Origin: Mycobacterium shigaense
GTDB taxonomy: Bacteria; Actinomycetota; Actinomycetes; Mycobacteriales; Mycobacteriaceae
Direction of reading: 5' to 3'
DNA: 64,000 nt
Assembly (NCBI RefSeq): GCF_002356315.1
Contig: NZ_AP018164.1
Coordinates: 2,108,001 to 2,172,000 of the forward strand
Shown: piece by piece, positions 17,127 through 24,723 of the stretch
Layout of the letters: every line of letters begins with the position of its first letter
Numbering within the stretch: position 1 is the first letter of the stretch
Notes under the pieces: generated by a model
What the model saw: only the letters and a program-made list of their open reading frames with translations
What the model was told of the DNA's origin: nothing
Database searches by the model: none
Program-made: the position numbers and the translations under genes

Positions 17127-18257
17127 TTGGCTACCGCCATAGGAGATTTGAGCTCGTGCGTGGTCGGTGAGTCGCAGGCGCTGCCCCCCGTGCCGACCAT
17201 CGCCGCGGTCTCACTGCGAAACATCTCGAAGTCGTACGGTGACAGCACCGTGGTGCGGGACCTGAGTATCGACATCGCGGCGGGTGAATTCTGTTCGCTG
17301 CTCGGGCCTTCCGGCTGCGGTAAGACCACCACGCTGTGGATGATCGGGGGCTTTGTCGATCCCACGTCCGGCCAGGTCTTGTTGCACGGCAACGTGGTCA
17401 CCCATCTGCCACCGAATCGCCGGGACACCAACACGGTTTTCCAGAGCTACGCACTCTTCGACCACCTCTCCATCTGGGACAACGTCGCATTCGGGTTACG
17501 CCGCCGCAAGGTCGCCAAGCCCGAGATAACCCGGCGCGTCGGTGAGATGCTCGAAATGGTGCGGCTTACCGGCCGGGACAAAGACAAACCGAACGCGCTG
17601 TCCGGAGGTCAACGCCAGCGTGTCGCGCTGGCCAGGGCACTGGTCAACCGTCCCTCGGTGTTGTTGCTCGACGAGCCGTTTGCCGCGCTGGATCTCAAGC
17701 TGCGCAAGACGATGCAGGTGGAACTCAAACGCATCCAGCGTGAGGTCGGCATCACCTTCGTGTTCGTCACGCACGACCAGGAGGAGGCCCTGACGATGTC
17801 GGACCGCATCGCGGTGATGAGCGCCGGCGCCATCCAGCAATGTGGCACCCCCGAGGACATCTATGAGCGACCCGCCAACCGTTGTGTCGCGGAGTTCATC
17901 GGCACCGCCAACCTGATGACCGGGCGATACGTGGGCACCGGTCTCACGCTGCCCGGAGGAGCATCGCTACGCACCGGTCCGCTCGACGGCTGTGTGGTGG
18001 GCGACGAGGTATCGATCGCCGTGCGTCCGGAGAAGATCTGGCTGTCCGACCTCACCCCGGACATGGTGCAGACCGACGCCATCCTCAAAGCCACCGTCTA
18101 CGCGGGAGCCACCACGACCTACCTGTTCGAAGTCGCACCGGGAGTTGAGCTTTCGGTGCTGGAACAGAACCTGGACTCGGCGCGCACCGAGGAACGATGG
18201 GCCGACGGTGAACGGGTCCGAATCGGTTGGCACCCCGAGCACTGCCTCGCACTATGA
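17127..18257 (+). CDS. Polyamine-type ABC transporter ATP-binding protein (PotA-like)
   Basis: 376 aa. Walker A is GPSGCGKTT, the Q-loop is in FQSYALFDHL, the signature LSGGQRQR, Walker B VLLLDEP, and the switch histidine is in VFVTHDQEEA. A TOBE/MOP-like C-terminal domain spans about residues 265-375. The start is a TTG at 17127, chosen because AGGAGG lies seven bases upstream. The N-terminus has about 25 extra residues before the first ABC strand compared with many PotA proteins, so an internal start cannot be excluded. Confidence 0.88.
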   Translation: MATAIGDLSSCVVGESQALPPVPTIAAVSLRNISKSYGDSTVVRDLSIDIAAGEFCSLLGPSGCGKTTTLWMIGGFVDPTSGQVLLHGNVVTHLPPNRRDTNTVFQSYALFDHLSIWDNVAFGLRRRKVAKPEITRRVGEMLEMVRLTGRDKDKPNALSGGQRQRVALARALVNRPSVLLLDEPFAALDLKLRKTMQVELKRIQREVGITFVFVTHDQEEALTMSDRIAVMSAGAIQQCGTPEDIYERPANRCVAEFIGTANLMTGRYVGTGLTLPGGASLRTGPLDGCVVGDEVSIAVRPEKIWLSDLTPDMVQTDAILKATVYAGATTTYLFEVAPGVELSVLEQNLDSARTEERWADGERVRIGWHPEHCLAL

Positions 18258-18278
18258 GCTGAATCAGGAAATAAGACA

Positions 18279-19592
18279 ATGCCTTACGATGTAGCCGTTC
18301 TGGGTGCCGGTCTATCCGGCTTGTCCGCCGCCCGCGACCTGATGAGGGCGGGCGCCGACGTCGTTGTTCTCGAGGCCCGCAACAGAGTGGGCGGGCGCGT
18401 CGAGCAGGTCACGCTCGACGACGGCCGCATTGTCCAGCTCGGTGGTGAGGTGGTAGGCAACGGGCACACCGCGTATCAGGAGTTGGTCGCCGAACTCGGA
18501 CTCACCCTGATTCCGAGTTATGTCGCCGAGCCGGGCGAGCTCACCTACGTCCTGCATGACGATGTCTGCATCGGTGACGAACCGTCGTGGTTCTCCGACG
18601 AGGATCGCCGCAGCATGGACGACGTCAAGCATGAGTTCGCGACGCTGGCGGCGACCGTCGACGCGGACGACCCGTGGTCGCACCCGAACGCGGTGGCGCT
18701 GGACACCACGCCGGTGATGAGCTGGCTGGGCGGCATCGGTGCGACGCCGAACGTACGGCGCGCGCTGGAGGCAGGCCAGTTAGGCCTGAGTTCGGGCTCC
18801 TTCGAACGCACTTCGTTGCTCGCCTTGCTGCGTAAGGCGGCCAGCATGCCGAGTAAGGAGCTCTACTCGTATGACGACTGGGAGAACCTCCGGGTGGCCG
18901 AGGGCTCAGCGACGGTCGCACTGCGGATGGCCGCCGAACTGGGCGACCGCATTCGGTTGAATTCTCCGGTCCGCGCGATCAAGGTGGCGCCGGGAAGCAG
19001 TACCGTGCGACTGATATCGGGCGAGCTGGTGCAGGCGAATTCGGTGGTGAGCTCGCTGCCGGCAGGACCGTTGCGCGACATCAAGGTGGAGGGTGTTTCC
19101 GACGCCCGGCTGGAGTCATTGCATCGGCAACGTCACGCCCTGGCCGCGAAATTCGTTGCCGCGTATACGCGGCCGTTCTGGCGCGATCGGGGTCAGAACG
19201 GTCTGACGGAATCCGAAGGCATCCTGGGGTCCTCGTGGCCGCAGACCGAGGGTGTGCTCTCCTGCCTGGTTCCGCCCGAGCGGATCGCCGCCTACCTGTC
19301 CTCGTCGACGCGGTACCGCCAAGAGGAGGCGCTCGCCGAACTCGCAAGCTGGTTCGGGGCGCAGGCGTTGAGCCCCGTCGCGACCTTCGAGCGGTTGTGG
19401 GGGACGGATCCCTGGACACAGGGCTACGTGACACAGTGGCGTCCCGGTGATGTCCACCGAGTGGGGCCGCTGCACGGCACCCACGAGCCGCCGTTCTACG
19501 TCTGCGGCTCCGATCAGTGGGTGGCGGGCTACATGGAAGGCGCGGTCCGCACCGGTCGCGCCGCGGCCGCCGAAGCGTTGGTGCACGGATGA
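18279..19592 (+). CDS. Flavin monoamine oxidase family protein
   Basis: 437 aa. FAD-binding GAGLSG (9-14), E32 and RNRVGGR (34-40) match the amine oxidase (MAO/putrescine oxidase) family. The C-terminal SDQWVAGYMEGAVRTG (about 411-426) is the closing FAD motif. It oxidises an amine to imine/aldehyde with peroxide production. It lies 21 bp after the ABC ATPase, and its stop overlaps the aldehyde dehydrogenase start, which fits an amine-to-aldehyde-to-acid sequence. Whether the flavin is covalently bound was not determined. Confidence 0.87.
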   Translation: MPYDVAVLGAGLSGLSAARDLMRAGADVVVLEARNRVGGRVEQVTLDDGRIVQLGGEVVGNGHTAYQELVAELGLTLIPSYVAEPGELTYVLHDDVCIGDEPSWFSDEDRRSMDDVKHEFATLAATVDADDPWSHPNAVALDTTPVMSWLGGIGATPNVRRALEAGQLGLSSGSFERTSLLALLRKAASMPSKELYSYDDWENLRVAEGSATVALRMAAELGDRIRLNSPVRAIKVAPGSSTVRLISGELVQANSVVSSLPAGPLRDIKVEGVSDARLESLHRQRHALAAKFVAAYTRPFWRDRGQNGLTESEGILGSSWPQTEGVLSCLVPPERIAAYLSSSTRYRQEEALAELASWFGAQALSPVATFERLWGTDPWTQGYVTQWRPGDVHRVGPLHGTHEPPFYVCGSDQWVAGYMEGAVRTGRAAAAEALVHG

Positions 19593-20983
19593 AGACGATC
19601 GAGGTTCTCAACCCTGCTACCGCGCAACAGATCTCGTCCATCGAAGACATGGACGAAGTCGCCGTCGATGGCGCGGTCGCCACGGCGCGCCGCGCTTTCG
19701 ACGGCGGTCGGTGGTGGCCGGGCACGCCCGACGACGAGCGTGGCCGAGTGCTGGCGCGTGCCGCGGAGTTGGTGCGCGCCAACGCCGATGAACTGGCCCG
19801 GCTCGAGTCGCTGGATGTCGGCAAGCCGCTCGCCGAGGCGCAGTGGGACGTGGCGGAAGCCGCCCGGATACTGGAGTATTACGCCGGCTGGCCAACGAAA
19901 TTGGCGGGGGAGAGCTTCCCCGTCTCGGCCGAAGCGCTGAGCATCATCGTCCACGAACCCGTCGGGGTTGTCGCTGCGATCACTCCGTGGAACTACCCCT
20001 TGATGCTGGCCGCCCAAAAGGTTGCGCCGGCATTGGCTGCCGGTTGCAGCGTGATCCTGAAACCGGCCGAGCAGACACCCCTTACCTCGCTGCGGCTACC
20101 GCAGATCTTCGCTCAAGCGGGATTACCGGACGGGGTGTTTCAGGTGGCGACGGGCGGCGCCCGAGCGGGTGCCGCCCTGGTCGCCCACCCGGGGGTGGAC
20201 AAGGTGTCATTCACCGGATCGTCCGCGGTGGGCCGGCTGGTGCTGCGTTCGGCGGCGGATTCGATCAAGCGGGTCGGGGTGGAGTTGGGCGGCAAATCGC
20301 CGAACATCGTCTTCGGCGACGCCGACGTTGCGGCGGCCATCGCCGGCACCGCGGCGGGCGTGTTCGCAAACCAGGGCCAGATATGTTCCTCGGGCTCGCG
20401 TGTCTACATCCACGCGGATGTGTATGACGAAGTGCTGGAAGGTATCTGCGCGATCGCGGCGGACCTCAAACTGGGCGCCGGGCTGGATCCCGACACGACG
20501 ATGGGCCCATTGGTGAGCCGGGCTCAACAGGAGCGAGTCACCGAGTACATTCGCGTCGGCGCGAAGGAGGGCAACGTCGCCGTCTGTGGTCGGCTGCCGA
20601 CCGACCCGGACCTCGAGAACGGCTTCTTCGTGCCGCCCAACGTGCTAGAGGTTCCGCACACGGCGGTCGTCGCGCGCGAAGAGATCTTCGGCCCGGTCAT
20701 GGCGGTGGTGCGATTCACCGACACCGACGAGGTGCTCCGGATGGCCAACGACAGTCCGTACGGTCTGGCCGCGACGCTGTGGACTTCCGACCTCAGCCGC
20801 GCCCTGACGGCCGCCCGCGCGATTCGGGCGGGCGTGGTGTGGGTCAATGAGACACAGGCGGCGCCGCTGCAGGCACCGTGGGGTGGGTTCAAACAGTCCG
20901 GCATCGGCCGCGAGTTGGGCGTGCACGGGCTGCAGGAATACCTCGAGTCCAAGCACATCTACCTCAACCACGCTGGACGCTAA
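19589..20983 (+). CDS. Aldehyde dehydrogenase (aminobutyraldehyde/betaine-aldehyde-like)
   Basis: 464 aa NAD(P)-dependent aldehyde dehydrogenase. N135 is in TPWNYP, the cofactor lysine K158 in LKPAEQTP, the general base E232 in VELGGKSPN and the catalytic C266 in GQICSSGS. The start at 19589 overlaps the amine oxidase stop by 4 bp; a longer frame exists but runs inside the upstream gene. It ends 9 bp from the convergent GntR gene. It would convert the aldehyde from the amine oxidase to a carboxylate, a substrate for the NDP-forming acyl-CoA synthetase. Confidence 0.9.
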   Translation: MKTIEVLNPATAQQISSIEDMDEVAVDGAVATARRAFDGGRWWPGTPDDERGRVLARAAELVRANADELARLESLDVGKPLAEAQWDVAEAARILEYYAGWPTKLAGESFPVSAEALSIIVHEPVGVVAAITPWNYPLMLAAQKVAPALAAGCSVILKPAEQTPLTSLRLPQIFAQAGLPDGVFQVATGGARAGAALVAHPGVDKVSFTGSSAVGRLVLRSAADSIKRVGVELGGKSPNIVFGDADVAAAIAGTAAGVFANQGQICSSGSRVYIHADVYDEVLEGICAIAADLKLGAGLDPDTTMGPLVSRAQQERVTEYIRVGAKEGNVAVCGRLPTDPDLENGFFVPPNVLEVPHTAVVAREEIFGPVMAVVRFTDTDEVLRMANDSPYGLAATLWTSDLSRALTAARAIRAGVVWVNETQAAPLQAPWGGFKQSGIGRELGVHGLQEYLESKHIYLNHAGR

Positions 20984-20992
20984 GGCGTTTCG

Positions 20993-21664
20993 CTATCCGC
21001 GCAGGATCGAGATGAAGACGCGGGCGGCTGCTTCGGCTCGTTTCGGATCGCCCGCGACGATGGCGTCGACCAGCTCGGTATGTTGGGCCTCGTGTGAGTC
21101 CACACTACCGACGGGCCGGGTCTCGACGGATCGGCACAGCGTCGGTACCAGCAGATCGTAGAACTGTAGGTAGATCTCATTGTGGCTGGCCGCAACGATC
21201 GCTCGATGCAGCGCCATGTCGGCCGAAACTAGTTCGGCGCGTTCGGATTCAGTGTCGGGGTCTTTCCGCCACAATTCGTTTCGCCGCACGAGTACTGCCC
21301 GCAACTCGGCGATGTCGGTCGCGTCGCGTCGCTGCGCTGCCAGTGCCGTGGCAGTGACTTCCAACGCCTCGCGCAACTCCAGCACGTCACGTTCGCGGGC
21401 CGCCGCGAAATACTCGGCGAGCGCGCCGCAGTGCTCGTCGTTGCTGAGGACGTAAGTACCCGACCCTTGCCGGCGCTCCAGCATTCCCGCGTGCACCAGC
21501 GCCTGCACCGCTTCGCGCACGGTGTGACGCGAGGCGCCGGTCATTTTGCACAACTCCGGTTCAGTCGCGATGCGCTCGCCGACCTGCCATCGCCCGGACG
21601 TGATTTCGTCGCGTAACTGATCGCTGACCTGCGCGACGAGCGTCTGGCGCCGAACGGTTTGCAC
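20993..21664 (-). CDS. GntR family regulator, FCD (FadR-like) subgroup
   Basis: 223 aa. An N-terminal winged helix (about 8-72; GERIATEPELCKMTGASRHT...VREAVQALVHAG) is followed by an all-helical FCD ligand domain with the D/H...H metal-type pattern (SADMALHRAIVAASHN, HTELVDAI). It is divergent from the MFS transporter gene and a perfect palindrome lies between them. It is convergent with the aldehyde dehydrogenase gene. It likely represses the transporter and itself in response to a carboxylate. Confidence 0.87.
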   Translation of the reverse strand: MQTVRRQTLVAQVSDQLRDEITSGRWQVGERIATEPELCKMTGASRHTVREAVQALVHAGMLERRQGSGTYVLSNDEHCGALAEYFAAARERDVLELREALEVTATALAAQRRDATDIAELRAVLVRRNELWRKDPDTESERAELVSADMALHRAIVAASHNEIYLQFYDLLVPTLCRSVETRPVGSVDSHEAQHTELVDAIVAGDPKRAEAAARVFISILRG

Positions 21665-21695
21665 ACCCCGATGATAGCCCGGTTTGACTAATACA

Positions 21696-21716
21696 TCGAA
21701 TCATCGGATGATTCGA
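21696..21716. promoter_or_regulatory. Perfect 21-bp palindrome, probable GntR operator over the MFS promoter
   Basis: TCGAATCATC-G-GATGATTCGA is fully symmetric. A -35-like TTGACT (21684-21689) and, 17 bp on, a -10-like GATGAT (21707-21712) face the MFS gene, so the palindrome covers the core promoter. It lies 31 bp from the GntR start. Confidence 0.75.
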
Positions 21717-21741
21717 CGAATACTTTGACAGAATTGAGACG

Positions 21742-22980
21742 GTGACTGCGATGGTGAATACCCAGCTAAAGCCTCCTTCCACCGGGCGGTCGCTCGTTGC
21801 CGGGCGAATCACGGTGCTGCTGGCGATCGTGTTGTTCTCGCTGGCCCTGCGGGCCGCGGTCACCTCGCTGACGCCGTTGTTGTCGCGAGTGTCCGGCGCC
21901 CTGGGCTTCGGCACTGCCATCGGCGGGATCCTAGGGATGCTTCCGACCGCGATGTTCGCGTTGGCCGGATTCGTCGGCCCGGCGCTGGGCCGACGAATCG
22001 GGCTCGAGCGCTTGGCCTGGTACGCCGCCGCCGCGACCGCGGCGGGGACGGGCGGCCGTTCGGTGGTCTCGGACGTGGCCGGCCTGTTGGGGTTCACGGC
22101 GCTGGCGCTGGCCGGAATGGGGATCGGCAACATCGTGATCCCGCCGCTGATAAGGCGTTACTTCGCCGATCGCGTCGGATCGATGAGCGCGGTCTACACG
22201 TCGTGTATCCAGTTGGGCACCATCGTTCCCGCCGCCCTCGCGGTCCCCATCGCCGACGCCCACGGATGGCAGGTATCGCTCGGGGTGTGGGCCCTGATCC
22301 CACTCGCCGCGCTGTTGCCCTGGGGCATCATCACGTTCCGGTCTGGCGCGGCCGACACCGCGGATCATCGCGCGTCGGAAACCGTTGCGGCCGTGTGGCG
22401 CTCGCCGCTCACGTGGGCGCTGACCGTCTTGTTCGCGATGACGGCGTTGAACACCTACGCGTTGTTGACCTGGATCCCGCAGATCATCACCTCGGCCGGC
22501 GGCAGTGAGGCGCTCGGTGGCGCCATGGTTGCGATGTTTTCGATCAGCGGATTGATCGCGGCGCTTTTCACGCCGGCGTTGTTTGTCAGATTCGCTAACC
22601 CCTTTCCCGTCGTGATCGGCTGCGGGGTCTGCTTTTTGATCGGTTTCGCGGGATTGCTCTGGCTTCCACTGACGGCGACTCTCGTGTGGGTGCTCATCGT
22701 CGGGCTGGGCCCGAGCACGTTCGCGGGGGCGATCACGTTGATCAGCCTCCGCTGCCGCACCGGGGCTGGCGCGACGGCGCTGTCCGGTTTTGTCCAGGGC
22801 GTCGGCTACCTGGTTGCCTGCGCCGGACCGTTGATTTTCGGTGTCTTGCATCAGGTCAGCGGCCGGTGGGACTTGTCGTTCGGCTTCCTGCTGGTCACCG
22901 TCGTGGCGCTGTTGATCGGCGGATATCACGCATGCAAGCCCCGCTATCTCGAAGACACCACGGGCGGAGCAACAGCCTAA
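21742..22980 (+). CDS. MFS transporter, CynX/NimT-like
   Basis: 412 aa integral membrane protein with about twelve hydrophobic segments and the MFS loop motif GPALGRRIGLERL after the second segment. General form resembles the cyanate/nitroimidazole (CynX) group, whose members move small anions or carboxylates. The start is GTG 21742, with ATG 21751 as an alternative; neither has a strong ribosome site. Control by the neighbouring GntR protein is likely. Substrate is unknown. Confidence 0.85.
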   Translation: MTAMVNTQLKPPSTGRSLVAGRITVLLAIVLFSLALRAAVTSLTPLLSRVSGALGFGTAIGGILGMLPTAMFALAGFVGPALGRRIGLERLAWYAAAATAAGTGGRSVVSDVAGLLGFTALALAGMGIGNIVIPPLIRRYFADRVGSMSAVYTSCIQLGTIVPAALAVPIADAHGWQVSLGVWALIPLAALLPWGIITFRSGAADTADHRASETVAAVWRSPLTWALTVLFAMTALNTYALLTWIPQIITSAGGSEALGGAMVAMFSISGLIAALFTPALFVRFANPFPVVIGCGVCFLIGFAGLLWLPLTATLVWVLIVGLGPSTFAGAITLISLRCRTGAGATALSGFVQGVGYLVACAGPLIFGVLHQVSGRWDLSFGFLLVTVVALLIGGYHACKPRYLEDTTGGATA

Positions 22981-22991
22981 ACTGTCAATAT
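22981..22991. promoter_or_regulatory. Half-site copy of the 27161-27186 operator, upstream of the MarR gene
   Basis: ACTGTCAATAT here is identical to the right arm of the palindrome at 27161-27186; the identity extends to 14 bp including the preceding TAA. It lies about 54 bp upstream of the MarR start. Confidence 0.5.
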
Positions 22992-23012
22992 GTTACTGGT
23001 GGGCGATCAAAA

Positions 23013-23026
23013 ATAGTTGAAACTAT
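23013..23026. promoter_or_regulatory. Palindrome in front of the MarR gene
   Basis: ATAGTT-ga-AACTAT is perfectly symmetric and lies 19 bp before the MarR ATG, next to a TATTCT -10-like element (23033-23038). This is a plausible autoregulatory site. Confidence 0.5.
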
Positions 23027-23044
23027 GAAGTGTATTCTGCTCGG

Positions 23045-23485
23045 ATGGCGCGGTCCTCATCTAGCCGCCAACTGGCGGGTCAGGCGGCCTATGACCTTCG
23101 GCTGCTAGTCAGCCGGCTGCGGCGTCGCCTCAAACACGAGTACGACAACAAAGGGCTTACTCCGTCCCAGATCTCAGTGATCAGTCGGCTCTCCCACGAT
23201 GGTCCGGCATCAACAAGCGACCTGGCTGCGGCTGAGGGTGTTCGTCGCCAATCGATGGCGGCGATCGTCAATCACCTGGACAACTCCGGGCTGCTCACTC
23301 GCACGCCAGACCCTGAAGACGGGCGCCGGCTGCTGGTCGGACTGTCCAGCAAGGCAGTCCGAGATCTGCAGCAAGGTCGCCAACTTCGTGATCAATGGCT
23401 TGCCGACGAGCTGCGCGATCGCTACACCGACGAAGAACTGCAATTGATTGCCGCAGCCCTGACGCTATTGACCCGGCTGGCCTAG
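23045..23485 (+). CDS. MarR family regulator
   Basis: 146 aa winged-helix protein. The recognition region is ASTSDLAAAEGVRRQSMAAI, the wing RTPDPEDGRRLLVGLS, with a helical C-terminus. ATG 23045 lies only seven bases after a TATTCT element, so the mRNA may be leaderless; a GTG 15 nt upstream is an alternative. Its 3' end overlaps the convergent isochorismatase-fold gene by 21 bp. It is the only regulator adjacent to the lyase/hydratase operon and shares a sequence element with that operon's promoter. Confidence 0.87.
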   Translation: MARSSSSRQLAGQAAYDLRLLVSRLRRRLKHEYDNKGLTPSQISVISRLSHDGPASTSDLAAAEGVRRQSMAAIVNHLDNSGLLTRTPDPEDGRRLLVGLSSKAVRDLQQGRQLRDQWLADELRDRYTDEELQLIAAALTLLTRLA

Positions 23486-24049
23486 GATTTCGCTCGAAGT
23501 GCGCACCCGCCCGATGAGCGGAAATATATGTTGGATTGCGAAGTCGTGATGGGCCTTCGATAGGCTCGCCATCGCGTCGGGCACGCATATCACTTCGTAG
23601 CCCAATTGCAGGGCCTCTCGTGCAGTTTGCTCGACACCAAAGTTTGTAGCAATACCGGCCAACACGATTGAGCTGATGCCGCGTATGCGCAGCTCGTTGT
23701 CGAGTTGTGTGGAAGCAAACGCGCCCCAGCCGTCTTTGGTGACGCGTATGTCTGAGTCGTGTTCTCCTAGTTCCGCAACGATGCTGTCCCAGCCGGGCGG
23801 CATCAGCTCAGGAAGTGGCGGCATGGGCGTGTCGGTAACTGGACGTCTGTTAATCGGATAGGTCACATTGACTAGAACGACCGGCGCGTTGAACTTGCGG
23901 AAATAATCAGCTAATTGTCTAGCGACATTGATGACCTGATGTCCGGTGCTCGGCGCGAGCGGCATGTTTACTATGCCGTTCTGCAAGTCGATCAGGACCA
24001 GGGCTGTAGTCGTGGGGTTCAGCGCTATTTTTCGGGAATCCATGGACAT
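23465..24049 (-). CDS. Isochorismatase-fold hydrolase without the catalytic cysteine
   Basis: 194 aa from ATG 24049, five bases after the LeuD-like stop (ATG 24043 is also possible). The isochorismatase fold is clear: D21 in LIDLQNG, K105 in RVTKDGWGAF, and the cis-peptide region GIATNFGVEQTAR. The position that is cysteine in amidases such as nicotinamidase or maleamidase is glycine here (G138), as in the EntB/YecD-like subgroup. Amidase chemistry is therefore unlikely; a vinyl-ether or other hydrolysis is possible. It is the last gene of the lyase operon. Confidence 0.82.
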   Translation of the reverse strand: MSMDSRKIALNPTTTALVLIDLQNGIVNMPLAPSTGHQVINVARQLADYFRKFNAPVVLVNVTYPINRRPVTDTPMPPLPELMPPGWDSIVAELGEHDSDIRVTKDGWGAFASTQLDNELRIRGISSIVLAGIATNFGVEQTAREALQLGYEVICVPDAMASLSKAHHDFAIQHIFPLIGRVRTSSEILGQPGQ

Positions 24050-24054
24050 GCTTT

Positions 24055-24723
24055 CTATTTCGTACTGCAGGGCAGGTTGGCGGTGTCGGGCCGGTGGTAG
24101 ATCCAAGGTCTGTTTCGGTAATCCGCTGTCCGAAATCGTTCGATTTGGCTAAGCAACTGCAAGGTTTGACCTATGGCATCCAGCCCCTGGAGTAGCTGGT
24201 TGCGTGAGCGTTCATCAATATTGAATCGGTGGCGTGGGCCCCCGACGGCACCGACTTCGCAAGCCAGGAGGTCGATCTCGATGAAAGGCACAGCTTGCGA
24301 ACCGAAAGTTTCGGCGACCAGTTGTTGGTGTCCGTCAGCGGGTAGTGGCAGCGGGAGTAGCCCGTTGCCAATGCAATTGCTCTGGAAGATGCTTGCGAAG
24401 CTCGGCGCGATCACAGCGCGAAATCCATTGTCGCGCAATGCCCAAACGGCTGATTCGCGTGAGCTTCCGCACCCAAAGTTTTCCCCAGCTACCAGGATGG
24501 TTGCCTTATCATAAGGATCTTGGTTGAGAACGAAATCGTTTCGCGGGCGGCCGTGTTCGTCGGATCGCCAATCGAGGAACAAGGCTTCCTTGAACGAGCC
24601 GTATTTGGCGAGCTCTGTCGGCTTGAATCGGGACGGACTTAGGGCGTCGGTGTCAACGTTGGCTCGCAGCATAGGGGCCGCGATGCCGGTCACCTGTCGG
24701 AAGGGTTGCATGACTGGTGTCAC
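24055..24723 (-). CDS. LeuD-like hydratase small subunit (aconitase superfamily)
   Basis: 222 aa swivel domain of the aconitase superfamily with GCGSSRES at 84-91, the substrate-carboxylate-binding motif, and NVDTDALSPSRF near the N-terminus. It starts at a GTG that overlaps the LeuC-like stop (GTGA). It is longer than many biosynthetic LeuD proteins, with an extra C-terminal tail of about 30 residues. The operon also encodes a C-C lyase, so it is more likely part of a catabolic hydratase (maleate, dimethylmaleate or citraconate type) than leucine synthesis. Confidence 0.85.
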   Translation of the reverse strand: MTPVMQPFRQVTGIAAPMLRANVDTDALSPSRFKPTELAKYGSFKEALFLDWRSDEHGRPRNDFVLNQDPYDKATILVAGENFGCGSSRESAVWALRDNGFRAVIAPSFASIFQSNCIGNGLLPLPLPADGHQQLVAETFGSQAVPFIEIDLLACEVGAVGGPRHRFNIDERSRNQLLQGLDAIGQTLQLLSQIERFRTADYRNRPWIYHRPDTANLPCSTK

